Origin: Jacaranda mimosifolia | Taxonomy: Eukaryota > Streptophyta > Magnoliopsida > Lamiales > Bignoniaceae | Assembly: GCA_018894105.1 (NCBI GenBank) | Contig: CM032119.1 | Location: 13,471,246 to 13,535,245, forward strand | Direction of reading: 5' to 3' | DNA length: 64,000 nt | Shown: in pieces, positions 1 to 10,628 of the stretch | How the letters are laid out: every line of letters begins with the position of its first letter | Position numbering within the stretch: position 1 is the first letter of the stretch | Notes under the pieces: generated by a model | Seen by the model: the letters and a program-made list of their open reading frames with translations, nothing else | What the model was told of the DNA's origin: nothing | Database searches by the model: none | Translations under genes and position numbers: made by a program

Positions 1-1678
1 TCAACACATGAGATCACCACTTGTTAGGAGGGAGAATTGCAGTCGGAAATCAAGCCTCCTAAGGGATGTCCATATGGGGTTTAATAGTGTGAGATAGAAG
101 TTTGGGAAAGCTTCTATCACACACACCTATTTATGCCACCTAGGATGCCAAGTTTCTAGTCAAGTTGTAATTTTAATTTCTTAAATTAAAATGCCAACTC
201 ACTAATATTAAAACGGATTCTTCCATTTAATTTTACCTCCAAAAATTGATTCCCCTACTAATTAAGTTAACTCTTTAATTTAATTGGATTAACTTAACTC
301 CTTAAGTTAATTAAATCAACTTAACCTTCTAAGTTGACTTTGACTAATTAAATTGCCACATGATACCAATTAAATTAAGTTCTTGATTTAATTGGCCTAA
401 TTTAACTCTTTAAATTATTTTGATTAATTTAACACTTAAATTAATCAAGTCATAGTGGCCAATTAATAATTAGTCAATTACTTCTCTCCCCCTCTCTCTC
501 CAATAAACTTGATCACTTTAATTATCTAACTCTTTAGATAATTTCTTCAATCAAGTGAGAGTGTTCTAGGATTTTGTGTGTAACCCTTTAGGTTCACCAA
601 TTAATTAGACATGGGCTCATAACTCTTTGTGATTTATTGAATATCGAATATTTCGATTAGTCTAAACTCTTTTAAACTAATCACTCTGTCAATAATCTCT
701 ATTAAATGAAGAGTACCCAATTTCCATAGTTGATGTCTAGCACAAGCCTATGGAGCCCAACCAATTGGATGAATTAATTAAGAGGTGAACTATTACTGCT
801 TACGATTGCTGTGCAAATACGGTCCTTCCAGTTTCTATATCCTGAAAGAGGCCTAGGGCAAGATATTTAACGACTCCTTAATAGCCTCAATAACTATGTA
901 TCTATTCTTGATGTTCGATTCCTCATTATGACCTCAACTTTGGAAAACTCCTTTGTCAAATTATCATATCACCTTGCGCAAGGATTCTTGGAATCGATAA
1001 TCTTAGAATACATAAGAGATCAACCCATTCTTCATAGACGGGCAAAATGAATCCCATCTTGAAACTCACTAACCTCTATACTTAGGTAGTTTGTGCCCAA
1101 TGTAAGTGCCGAGCGACCCGCTATGTGGCTGAGCAAAATCAAAGCACAGGAACCTAAATACAAGGTTATTGTGGAACCTCAAGTCAAAGGACTGATTATA
1201 TGCACTATCATAATCTAGAGAATTTGCCACTACTGACGTGCCACTGTGACTACCTCGTGGGTTTTCTAAGTGAGTCTTTAGTGAACTTGTTCTCTAACAA
1301 GCACCTACTAACATGCATCAATGTCTAACATAGATTGCCCATAAAATGGAGCAATATCCAACTCCTTGGAGTATGCATCATTAGTGTAAGTCTATTCAAA
1401 TTTTAGATGTCTCATCTCATAAAATTTTATGACTTGGAATATTTTAAAATTGTGACCACAGAGACTCGTTTCATGATCATCATCATATGTGTGACCAAGT
1501 CCCATAGTCTTGTATGATTTAAGGACTTCAACCAAATGCATGTGAAGAAATCATAAATGCATAAGATGAAGATGACCATTTTAGTGAATATCATTCAATC
1601 AAGATTGTATCCTAAGTGGAGTAGTTTCATACGCCAATCTAATTGGCTTGTGGTGCACTATTCTAATAATAAATTACT
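1..1678 (-). mobile_element. LTR-like repeat, copy 1 (partial, runs off window)
   Basis: Read on the minus strand this segment aligns over nearly its whole length with 42414 to about 43900 on the plus strand. Shared landmarks include the 'agaatagtgc' start, the block near 1320-1400 / 42680-42730 and the AT-rich run near 180-480 / 43500-43800. The likely element start is TATTAGAATAG at 1678 (TGTCAGAATAG in copy 2, where a TG start is visible). No coding potential was seen. It is probably a long terminal repeat, because copy 2 is bordered by a near 5-bp duplication. It interrupts Helitron coding sequence that resumes at 1679. The superfamily is not determined. Confidence 0.6.
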
Positions 1679-2780
1679 AGCATCATTATCACCAGTTTAA
1701 ACAATGTTGAAGATCTTGATATGATTCAGCTCTAATATTCCCTTGATGTATTCTTTTATATTTGAGCTTTTGGTTTCAATCTTCACATAGTTCTCCATAA
1801 TGTACTGCTACAACAAACATCCTACAACAAACATCCTCTATATAAATGGATTGGAGAATTACACATCCAAATCTGATGTAATTTAAAGAAAATTATAAAA
1901 ATAATTATCATTTAATATGCCTGAAGTAGAATTAAACATTACCTGTACCATGTACACATAGTAATCACAACAAGTGACTCTAGTACCATCAATTGTGCGA
2001 CTATTATTCTCTTATCCATATGTGGCGTAGGAAGTAGTAAAGGGTATTGTAAAGGATCATAATAACCTAAAAATCCCTTAACATTCATTAAATGACCCCT
2101 AATTATTTTAGCAATGATATCCCTATTAGTAGGATTTGCTACTTCATCATCACCAACAATAATAGCTGCTATTTGTGATGCTATTGAAGTATGTATTAAT
2201 GGTTTGTGGTTGATTGCTTCTTAATCAGTAACTTAAAATGATTAACATCAAGACGTTGGGCAAGTTGATGTAAAGTTAATACAAAGAGATTATGGTGTCA
2301 AGAATTTGCTTAATCTTTTCAATTGGTTCCATATCCAATCCATCATTTTCCAATAAATAATTTTCAATCTCATGATTTGTTTCATGAATGAACATTTGAA
2401 TATATCTTGGTTTTGATCTAGAGAGGGCTAATAATGTACACATCTAATTATAAATTGATCCATGCGGCCTACAAGTATATATCCCTTGATGACCTATTGT
2501 TAGATCTTAATCTAATTTAATACCCATTGAGGTAAATGAAAAGACATGATTAAAAGCATAGATATTTTGTCTGGATATCTTGCCTCGGCGGATTGATTAG
2601 CAAAGATATTATGAAGCTTATAAGGAACAGGAATTTCTGACAGAACAATTTTTCCTCTCTTACAACAGAAGTTTAGGGTTTCACAATAAATTAGCTTAGC
2701 CCGGCAGTATTAACAAATTGTTGGAGTTGGGAGTTATAATCGATGATTTTGTTGTATTTCATGAATATCCCTTGCACAAT
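1679..2780 (-). pseudogene. Helitron-like replicase/helicase fragment (N-terminal region)
   Basis: Minus-strand translation in several frames gives the Helitron_like_N region of plant Helitron proteins. From 5' to 3' there is a cysteine block (YCRAKLIYCE then CCKRGKIVLSE, about 2640-2740), 'AFNHVFSFTSMG' near 2510-2560, 'PRYIQMFIHETNHEIENYL' near 2350-2420, 'NRDIIAKIIRGHL' then 'YDPLQYPLL' near 2050-2160, and 'VTCCDYYVYMVQ' near 1945-1985. Part of the following segment (HQGNIRAESYQDLQ) lies near 1700-1760. The order and spacing match the family, but stops and frameshifts break it, so it is a dead fragment. The HUH nuclease and helicase core are absent, cut off by the LTR-like repeat at 1-1678. 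No Helitron ends (TC start, CTRR end with hairpin) were recognised. Confidence 0.75.
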
Positions 2781-4035
2781 TTTGGAGAGATTGTACAAGC
2801 TGATGTATGCTTTTTATCATTCCTAATATCGTCATGTTCAATGCTAAATTTAGAATATAAGTCCCCATTATCATTAGTTTTAGCATCTATATGATGACCT
2901 ATATATTTGATTATATATTAAAAATTCACATAGATAGGAATTTTAATAAGTAAAAATAATAAATTTGAATAAATAATACTTTAAATTAATTCAATTAGAT
3001 TGCAAATATGGATACCTACTCTATGTGAAGATGGAGCAAATGAAATTGACTCTTCACATTGATTAGAAGGAATCATATTGGAGACAAACATTGTTCAATT
3101 TAAAAGAGACAAATGTCTTCTTCTAATAGTTGCTGGACAGATAGGTGATGTTGTTTTGGAAATTTTATGTAAGATTTTGAAACTCTCTATATATTTTTTT
3201 GTTTGGGAGAAATAATTCATTTGCATTTTTCATATAATTTATATTTGATTAACAAAGTGAAAATAAATTGAATTTACAAATTCTCAATAATAAGATGGTA
3301 TTGTAAGTCCTTTCCCATAAAATCAATGCTTGATAGTAGAATTTAAAATTGAATTGGAGTTGAGAGCATTATAGTTGATGTCATCGAATGACATATTACT
3401 CTTTAGCTGGAAAAAAGAAAATGTGTTCACCTATGTTGGTGGTGAAGTATGAGAAGTTGATGGTTCAAATTGGTTGCATTGACATCAATTTGCATAGGAA
3501 TTGACTGTGGAAGATAGCTTTTAGCAACAAAAGTATACACAATTCCTATTTTTATATAGGCAGTGTGAAACCTTTATAGTTAATAAAAATTCTAAAGTCA
3601 TATTTTTAGTCAAAAGTTTTATTTTTAACGGGTAGTTTAATTTTTAAAGTGATGAATGTATCTTAAGTTTTCTCATAAGTCCAAAAAACAATTAAGGTAA
3701 TATTAAAATCAAATTCCACTTATTGGACATATAGAGCATTTGTTGGGTTAATGAAATATTCAATTGAGTGACTTGTTCTGTATATAATTATGTATTCGGT
3801 GTGCAAGGTTCAATAAAGTTGCACAATCTAATGATGTTCACATATTCTTGAATTACCCTAAAATAAAATATAGTATAAAACTTATTTAATGACTGAGGAA
3901 ATTATCCTAACTTGAATTAATAGACAATATAAATGTAGTTTCTTCATGGGATGTGTTTCAGCATTTGCAATTCTTGATCTTCTGATTTTATAGTATCGCT
4001 ACCTTCTCACGTGGTACTTCTTGCTCATAAATATT
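2781..4035. other. AT-rich sequence without recognised genes
   Basis: No convincing coding segment, RNA gene or terminal repeat was found. It may be decayed upstream sequence of the minus-strand Helitron. It ends at the target-site duplication of the Gypsy element. Confidence 0.5.
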
Positions 4036-4341
4036 CATAGTGATATGGGGACAACTTACAAGGCCCAATAAGACCGTTAGGCCCAACAAGCTCAAAACTT
4101 TACTCGACCATAGGGGTCGACTCTGCTTGAACCTAGGGGTCGATGTAGTTGACCCTGAGTCCGTCTGGTGTGAAGTAGAGACATTAACGACCAATGATGA
4201 CAGTTTTCGCCACCCATCCCATCCGCATTAAATGTATCTCAATCACTGAACTGTTCACATTAAATGGATTAACGGCGGTTATCTCTGCATTAATGGTGGT
4301 AAGGATCCCCTCTCTGACCAGTCGGATATATGTGCACCTCC

Positions 4342-4366
4342 AAGATAGGTCGAAAAGACCTATCTT
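4342..4366. repeat. Perfect 10-bp hairpin in the LTR U3
   Basis: AAGATAGGTC and GACCTATCTT form a perfect inverted repeat around the loop gaaaa. The 3' LTR has the same hairpin at 13595-13619 with one mismatch (gatctatctt). It sits about 70 bp upstream of the TATA box, so a protein-binding or transcript-structure role is possible but not shown. Confidence 0.7.
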
Positions 4367-4437
4367 GCCCCTATTTGAGGAGTCAACATATGGAATATTG
4401 TGAAGGAGATATTAGTCTTTTACCTTTATATGAACAC

Positions 4438-4445
4438 TATAAATA
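4438..4445 (+). promoter_or_regulatory. TATA box of the 5' LTR
   Basis: TATAAATA sits in the matching place in both LTRs (13691-13698 in the 3' copy), as expected for the LTR's RNA polymerase II promoter. Confidence 0.65.
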
Positions 4446-4485
4446 CCTCACCCTCCGAAAGCTACGGTAAGCACAAAAAGGTTCA

Positions 4486-6024
4486 CCCCTGCCACCTCTC
4501 TTGCCGCCGCAGGAACAACCCAATCAGCCGGCGGGCGGTCCTACTTCTCAACCAAGGAGCTAGTCACCTTGACCATCTCACAATTCATGTAGATGATTAG
4601 TGATCAGATCTCCGCTCAACTTTCCGCTCAATTGTCTGCCACTTTGCAGAGGCATAACAACTAACCGGCGGCTGTGGTGAGCGCTACACCTTATCCCTTG
4701 TGTCAGGAGGAGCGACTCCCCAGGAAAGACAGAACCAGGAATGAAATGTGCTTAAATCCAAGTAGACGAGAGTTGAGTCAGGGGCATTTTCTTCGTAAAG
4801 AGCTGTGCTAGTATCCTTATGAAGAGGTTGCAGACTCGACAGACCAATGCGTTTGACCCAATCGAGCCCAGCAGCGCGAGCGGGTCGAATGCCCCAAACC
4901 TCACCCCCATCGAGACATGTCCATGGCAAATAGAGAGTAGTGGGAAGAAGTGCCACATCAGGTTCAGCAACTTAACAGGAGATTTAAAGAAATTTCAAAA
5001 AGAAATCTAGATCGGACCCAGTTTGATAATGTTCCCAGGTTCCAACAAGAAAGAGAATCTCTCTTTATTTAGGAAATTATTGATGAGCGTATTGCACTCG
5101 ACACAAAAGTCCCCATTGGGTTACCTCGATATGATGGATCAACAGACCCGAATGAGCGCCTGTTGTGATTTGAACATCTGATGCAGCTGCACGGTTATAG
5201 TGACCACATACATGCAAAAATGTTGGTTACCACTTTCTAGGGAATAGCATTGGAAAGGTTTGTCAAGCTCGAGTTGGCGTTCATATTTTTTTACGATCAG
5301 CTTTGTGATAAATTCTTGCATCAATTTGCTAGCGGGAGGAAAGCGAAGTTACCCCACACTCATCTTTGTATGGTAAAGCAGAATAAGGGTGAGTCTTTGA
5401 GGGATTTCTTAGAAAATTGACAACCCTCGCATAGAATTCTTGATTTATTTCTTGTTCTTGGGGTTGAGGCATAAAGAATGTGCTAATGCTCTGGTTAGAG
5501 AGTGGCCATGTACAATGGAGGAACTCCTCACATTTGGCAGAGAGATGTATGACTCAAGAGGAAATGAATAAGATGAAGTTCGGTGGGGGGAGTCTGATAA
5601 GAAGAAAGAAAAGGAGAAAGAGGACAATCATCTGAAAGAAGGTCACTGATCTCCAATAAAGCGTTTCCATAACTATCTCTTAAACACTCCCAGGAAGGAG
5701 GTCTTGTTCGCGACATGCATGACAACCTCTTAAAAAGACATGGGAAACTCACCGAGATGAAGGCCATGAAAAAATATAAGAAATACTATCATTTTCATCA
5801 ACAAAAAGACCATGACACGGAAGATTGCTTCAACCTCCAAGATGAAATTGAGCGCCTTATCAGACAAGGTCACCTTAAGAAATATGTCATTTCCATAGCT
5901 CAGTTCGACCAGACTCCACGTAGAGAACGGTTGCCGAGCCCAAGGCGTGATGGCAAGGGTAAACAGAAGTTGGAAGAGAGCCGACTCCCTTTGAGGGGTA
6001 TAATTGACATGATAGCTAGATGAC
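4486..6024 (+). pseudogene. Gypsy gag (decayed)
   Basis: The frames contain a proline- and alanine-rich start (4486-4600), then the retrotransposon gag core near 5115-5420 (PLGLPRYDGSTDPNE-like, then FEHLMQLHGYSDHI). A conserved Tat gag tail lies in the open stretch 5715-6023: 'YHFHQQKDHDTEDCFNLQ' followed by 'IERLIRQGHLKKYV'. The FH-x-DHGHDTEDC-x-L motif is a strong lineage marker. Here the first cysteine position is Y. Several stops and frame changes occur, so no full Gag is made. Gag would form the intracellular particle. Confidence 0.8.
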
Positions 6025-6081
6025 CAATAGAACGGGGAGAGAGGGACTCGAGGTTGGCAAGAAATCTGGTGCAGAGACATC

Positions 6082-6639
6082 TTGAATCTAACAGATTGGC
6101 ACAAACGAAGCCAGTCTATTAGCTTTCTACAAGTGCAGAGCCCATTTCTTTTCTCGGATTCCGACCTGGCTTACTTGGGAGGTCAGGGTATAGTAGACAG
6201 CTTAGACTGCCCCTTGGTGGTCACAGTGGAAATTGCCAACTTCAAGGTTCGAAAAGTATTGGTGGACAGTAGGAGCTCTACGAACATCATGTTTTTGTCC
6301 ACACTTGATAGGATGTAAATGGGAAAGTTAAAATTCGACCCTATCAGAACTCTCTTGGTCGAATTTAGGGGATTAGAGATTGTTCCGATGGGATCTATCA
6401 GTTTAACTACCTCCTTTAGAGAAGCTCCCAGAAGATGCACCTTGATGATTAGCTTTCTCGTCGTGGATGTATCCTTTGCTTATAAAGTTATCATCAGGAG
6501 ACAAACATTAAATGATTTTCAAGCAGTTGTATCCATTGTGAAGGTCAAATTTCCAACTGTAGTTGGAACTGGTGAGATGTTGGGCAATTTAAAAGAACCA
6601 TGGCAATGTTACAATATTTCAGTTGAAGCTAACTCCTAA
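6082..6639 (+). pseudogene. Gypsy aspartic protease (decayed)
   Basis: Two open stretches (6082-6318 and 6319-6639) are separated by a TAA codon. 'VLVDSRSSTNIMF' at about 6256-6294 is the catalytic loop of plant Gypsy proteases, normally D-S/G-G-S-S. The glycine after D-S is arginine here (codon 6271-6273), which should inactivate the enzyme. A preceding LGGQG-like and a following PMGSI segment fit the fold. It would have cleaved the Gag-Pol polyprotein. Confidence 0.75.
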
Positions 6640-6721
6640 AAGATCTAACCCAACCTAAAATCCTTAGGGAACATCCCTGTAATGAAACCTGAGGAGGGGA
6701 TAGGATAGTAAGCAGAGGAAA

Positions 6722-8183
6722 ATGGAAGACACTCGGGTTGAACCTATAGAAGAGTTCAAATCCATCGAGCTAGAGCCGGGCAACCTCGACAAGACGACCA
6801 GGGTAAGGTCGAGTTTGGGGAATAATATAGAATACATGCGTGTTGATTTCCTCATAAGAAATTTTGATGTCTTTGTTTGGAAAGCGGCCAACTTGCAGGG
6901 CATCGACCCTGAAATCATTTTCCATCGCCTCAACGTTGACCCCACATTCAAGCCGGTCCAATAAAAAAAAAGAAGAAGATCTTTCAATGCTGAAAGGACC
7001 CAAGTTATCGAGGAAGAGGTCAACAAGCTTATAGTAGCAGGTTATATAGTTGAAATCCAATACCTTAGCTAGTTGTGTAATGTAGTTTTGGTTCCCAAAA
7101 ATAAGGGTAAATGGAGAATGTGTAATGATTTCACTAATCTTAATAAAGCATGTCCTAAAGACCCATATCCTCTGACTCGTATAGATTTGCTAGTTAATTT
7201 AACTACGTGATGTGATCTTTTGAGCTTGATGGATGCCTTCCAAGGATGTTATCAAATTTTTATAGCCCCTGAGGATAGAGATAAAACTTCTTTTGTGGTC
7301 CCGAACGGCATACTATTTTTGGGTCATGCCCTTTGGATTAAAAAATGTTGGCGCAACCTATTAAAGATTGGTTAACTTTATGTTCAAAAATGAAATATGA
7401 CGGTCCATAGAAGTATATGTGGATGACATGATTGTTAAGATAGACAAGGAAGTGGACCACTTGACTGACCTGGCCAATATGTTCTCTATCCTCAGAGCCT
7501 TTGACATGAAACTCAACTCGAGCAAGTGTACATTCGGAGTAAGAAGTGGAAAGTTTCTGGGGTATATGGTCAGTCAGCGGGATATTGAAGCTAATCCCTA
7601 CAAAATCCAAGCTATACAAGATATCCTGCCACCAATGATGGTTAAGGAATTGTAGAAGTTGGTCGGTTTATTGCACGTTTAGCGAACAAGAGTTTACCTT
7701 TCTTTCAGGTCTTGAGAAGTGATTAGAAGTTTTAGTTGACAGAAAAATGTGACCAAGCTCTGGTTGAGCTCAAGCAGTACCTGATCGAACCCCTATTGCT
7801 AGCTAAACTGATGGTCAGAGAAGTGTTATATTTTTATTTAGTCGTCTCGGCGGTTGCAGTGAGCTCAGTCTTGGTATCAACTCGACAAGGTTTATGCAAG
7901 CCAATATATTATAGTAGTAAAATCTTGCAAGGCCCTGAACATAATAATTTAGAGATCGAGAGGTTCACGCTGGCACTCATCACAGCAGCAAGAAAGTTAA
8001 GACCTTATTTTATGTCCCACACTATTATTATTTTGACAATCAACCCTTGAAACATATGCTCTCTAAGCCAGACACATCGGGGAGACTAACCAAGTGGGCC
8101 ATTGAGTTAAGAGAATTCAACCTCAGGTTCCAACATCGTGTTGCTATTAAGGCTCAAGTGCTAGCTGATTTTGTAGTTAAATG
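6722..8183 (+). pseudogene. Gypsy reverse transcriptase and RNase H (decayed)
   Basis: The start 'FDVFVWKAANLQGIDPE' (6860-6930) is followed by the HRLNVDP motif, then 'KWRMCNDFTNLNKACPKDPYP' split by stops (7110-7170). 'DAFQGCYQIFIAPEDRDKTSF' lies at 7225-7290. The active-site YVDD is at 7416-7427, inside EVYVDDMIVK. The RNase H part runs through 'YYSSKILQGPEHNNLEIE' (7905-7960) and ends near 8183 with 'AQVLADFV'. At least six in-frame stops and a frame change near 7340 make it non-functional. It would copy the element RNA into DNA. Confidence 0.85.
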
Positions 8184-8229
8184 AGTCAACTTGTTGCCAT
8201 TTCAGAGGCAGCAACCGCAGGGTTAGTCT

Positions 8230-8530
8230 CTACGTGTGGATGGTTCGGCTACAAGTACAAGATGTGGAGTAGGTGTATCATTATGCTCCTCTCAAGAGGA
8301 GGAATATGATTTTGCCATCAAATTAAACTATCATGTTACCGAAAATGAGGCAAAGTACGAAGCTTTTATCGTAAGAATGAGAATGGAGCTAGATAGAGGG
8401 GTCAAATACTTGGCAACCATTACTAATTCTTAGCTTGTCATCGAGTAGTTTGAGGGCAACTTTGAGGCGAGGGATGTGACCATGAACGGCTATCTAAATA
8501 AGGCCAAATGGTTGAAACAATAATTTGAAA
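8230..8530 (+). pseudogene. Second (archaeal-type) RNase H of a Tat-lineage element
   Basis: The reading frame 8236-8433 starts with 'VDGSATSTRCGVGVSL' and contains 'YHVTENEAKYEAFIVRMRM' and a degenerate TNS-LVIE site (normally SDSQLVV). These are the D, E and D positions of an extra RNase H found in Tat-clade Gypsy polyproteins between the usual RNase H and integrase. Stops at 8431-8433 and 8446-8448 break it. Confidence 0.75.
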
Positions 8531-8547
8531 AATTTACACTCAGTCAG

Positions 8548-9968
8548 GTGCCCAAGTCAGAAAATGAAAGGGCAAATGCACTTTCAAAGTTTGCCAGCTC
8601 AACTAAAACTACTAGGGATAGGTCCATCACCTTTATAGTTTCAAGTAGGCTTGCCATTGATAATTACCAGCAGAACGAGGTCTTTGCATTGGGTGCAACC
8701 AGTCAAGCCTGGATCGAAGAAATTAAAGCCTACCTTAAGGAAGGTAGAACACTATTAGAAAGCGCAGAAGCTCGAAGGTTGGGGGCACATGTATCAAAGT
8801 TTGCTTTGGATGAATTTGACCAGCTATACAAGAGGTCTATTGCCGGGCCCCTACTGAAGTATCTTACGCCCGACCAAGCACAAGAAGTTCTGCAAGAGAT
8901 CCATGCGGGCACTTGCGGGAGCCACTCCGGAGGTCAGTCATTGGCTCATAAGATCATCAGGAGTGGATACTTTTGGCCAACATTGAACAAGGACGCCATC
9001 GAGTTTGCCCGAAAGTGTCGATCTTGTTAGGTTCACGCTAGTATTCCTCATCAACCAACTACCGCCCTTATTCTGATATAAATCACATGGCCATTCGACC
9101 ATTGAGGAGTTGATATAGTAGGGTCTTTCCCGAAAGCCACTGGATGGAGGAAATACATGATTGTAGTGGTTGCATACTTCACCAAATGGGTTGAGGTTGA
9201 AGCCGTGCCTAAAATCACGGATGTTGCAATAAGGAGTTTATTGTGGAAGAATATCATTTGCTATTTCGGCCTACCTAAGGTCCTCATCTCAGATAATGAC
9301 ACCCAATTTCAGAGTAAGCGGACCAGAGAGTGGTGCAAGAACCTTGGAATTAAACAACATTTCACTTAAGTAGGAAACCTACAATCCAATGGTTAGACAA
9401 AGGTCACCAAAAGAACTGTACTTGACCACATCAAAACTAGGTTGGAGGGCTCTAACGCCAGCTGGGTGGACGACCTACCAAGAGTCCTTTGGGCCTATCA
9501 CACCACTCTGAGAACAGCTATAGGTCAAAGCCCTTACAGTTTAGTGTATGGTTAAGAGGCGGTTGTCCCTACAGAGTTGATCCAACACACAGCTTGAGTT
9601 ATACACTATAGCCCGATTAAAAACAAAATAGAAAGGGAGTTTGACTTGTAGGTGATCGACGAGCTTCGACAACTAGACTTTACAAAAATACAGAGGTACA
9701 GATCAATCATGGCAAAGCATTATGATAAAAGAGTTAGATCTAGATCCTTCAAAGTAGGTGACCTTGTTCTCAAGAAAGTTGAAGTCTCTAAGAATATTGG
9801 CAAACTTGACCCAAAATAGGAGGGCCTATATTCCCTGGTTAAGGTAGCGAAGCACAACTCCTATCGACTGGCTGATCTATTTGGAAACAAGCTACCAAGG
9901 CCAAGGAATATGATTGACCTCGAAAAATTTATGTGTAGATTGCATTATACAGAAAGCATATTACCTTA
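8548..9968 (+). pseudogene. Gypsy integrase (decayed)
   Basis: 8548-9030 is open and includes the zinc-binding H-H-C-C module: 'IHAGTCGSHSGGQSL' (about 8900-8945), 'GYFWPTLNKDA' and 'CRSC' before a stop at 9028. The rve core follows: 'GVDIVGSFPKATGWRKYMIV' (about 9103-9165), 'LISDNDTQFQS' (about 9285-9315), then 'NGxTKVTKRTVLDHIKTRL', where x is a stop and the family's catalytic glutamate is lysine. The C-terminal part, 'FKVGDLVLKKVE' (9750-9785) and on to about 9968, is the usual tail. It would have inserted element cDNA, but the altered catalytic residue and stops mean it cannot. Confidence 0.85.
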
Positions 9969-9984
9969 ATAAATACTATTACGC

Positions 9985-10300
9985 GGCCCCGTAGTCGCAT
10001 GATCCAAATGGTCTCATTTAATTGATATACAACCATCAAGCCGACCCTACAATCGCGTGATTAAGGTTGAGTGATCAAACTACAAATCCACTATCACGCC
10101 GACCCTGCAGCCTTATGATTGAAGTTGAATGATCAAATTATGAATCAAATATTAAGCCGACCTCGTAGTTGCATGATTAAAGTTGAATGCCCAAAATCAC
10201 TACTTAATTATCAAGTTGAGTGATTCAATTATTGATCAACTATTAAATTGACCTTGCAAACGCACAATTAAAGTCGTATGATTCGATTCAACTATTAAAC
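9985..10300 (+). repeat. 58-bp tandem repeat after integrase
   Basis: Units begin with ggcccc/gaccct followed by g(c/t)ag-cgcatgatt and aaagttgaatgatcaaa at 9985, 10043, 10101 and 10159. That is an exact spacing of 58 bp, with degenerate further units to about 10300. Tandem repeats in this 3' untranslated place are known in Retand-type elements. Units differ by many substitutions, so the array is old. Confidence 0.75.
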
Positions 10301-10628
10301 ACTCATCAGTTTTAACTCTTCAACTATCGAATATCAATTTAAATTAAACGAGAAAAAAGTATGCAAAACCAACCAAGATGTTTCGATAAAACGTCAATGG
10401 TGTTCATAAGCCCCTCGGGCCTTACATTCTAAAAATAAAAAAATAAAAAACTAACTAGATCCTGCAGCCTCTCCCTGACGAGCCGTCGCTTCTATAGCCG
10501 CCTCATCTACTATTTTGAGCAGCTTATCCGTCGAATCCACAAGAGCACTTAAAGGAGGTCCCTTGACCTCCTGCTCAAGCAGCCTTCCTTGACTTTGTCC
10601 AGCAGGCTGGAGGGCCCCGACTCCTCAA

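Larger units (their letters stand above)
4041..4479 (+). repeat. 5' LTR of the Tat-type element, 3' part deleted
   Basis: It aligns with 13316-13730 of the 3' LTR from TGATATGGGGACA through the TATA box to 'agcacaaaaa'. After that the sequences part: the 3' LTR continues about 200 bp, while here a gag-like stretch begins. The R/U5 end and the tRNA primer site are therefore missing, apparently by one deletion of the LTR end, PBS and leader. Confidence 0.85.

Noticed and set aside
4040..4600. Short open frames on both strands in the Gypsy 5' LTR and the matching minus-strand frame at 13215-13574
   Set aside because: They lie in LTR sequence, differ between the two LTR copies and match no protein.
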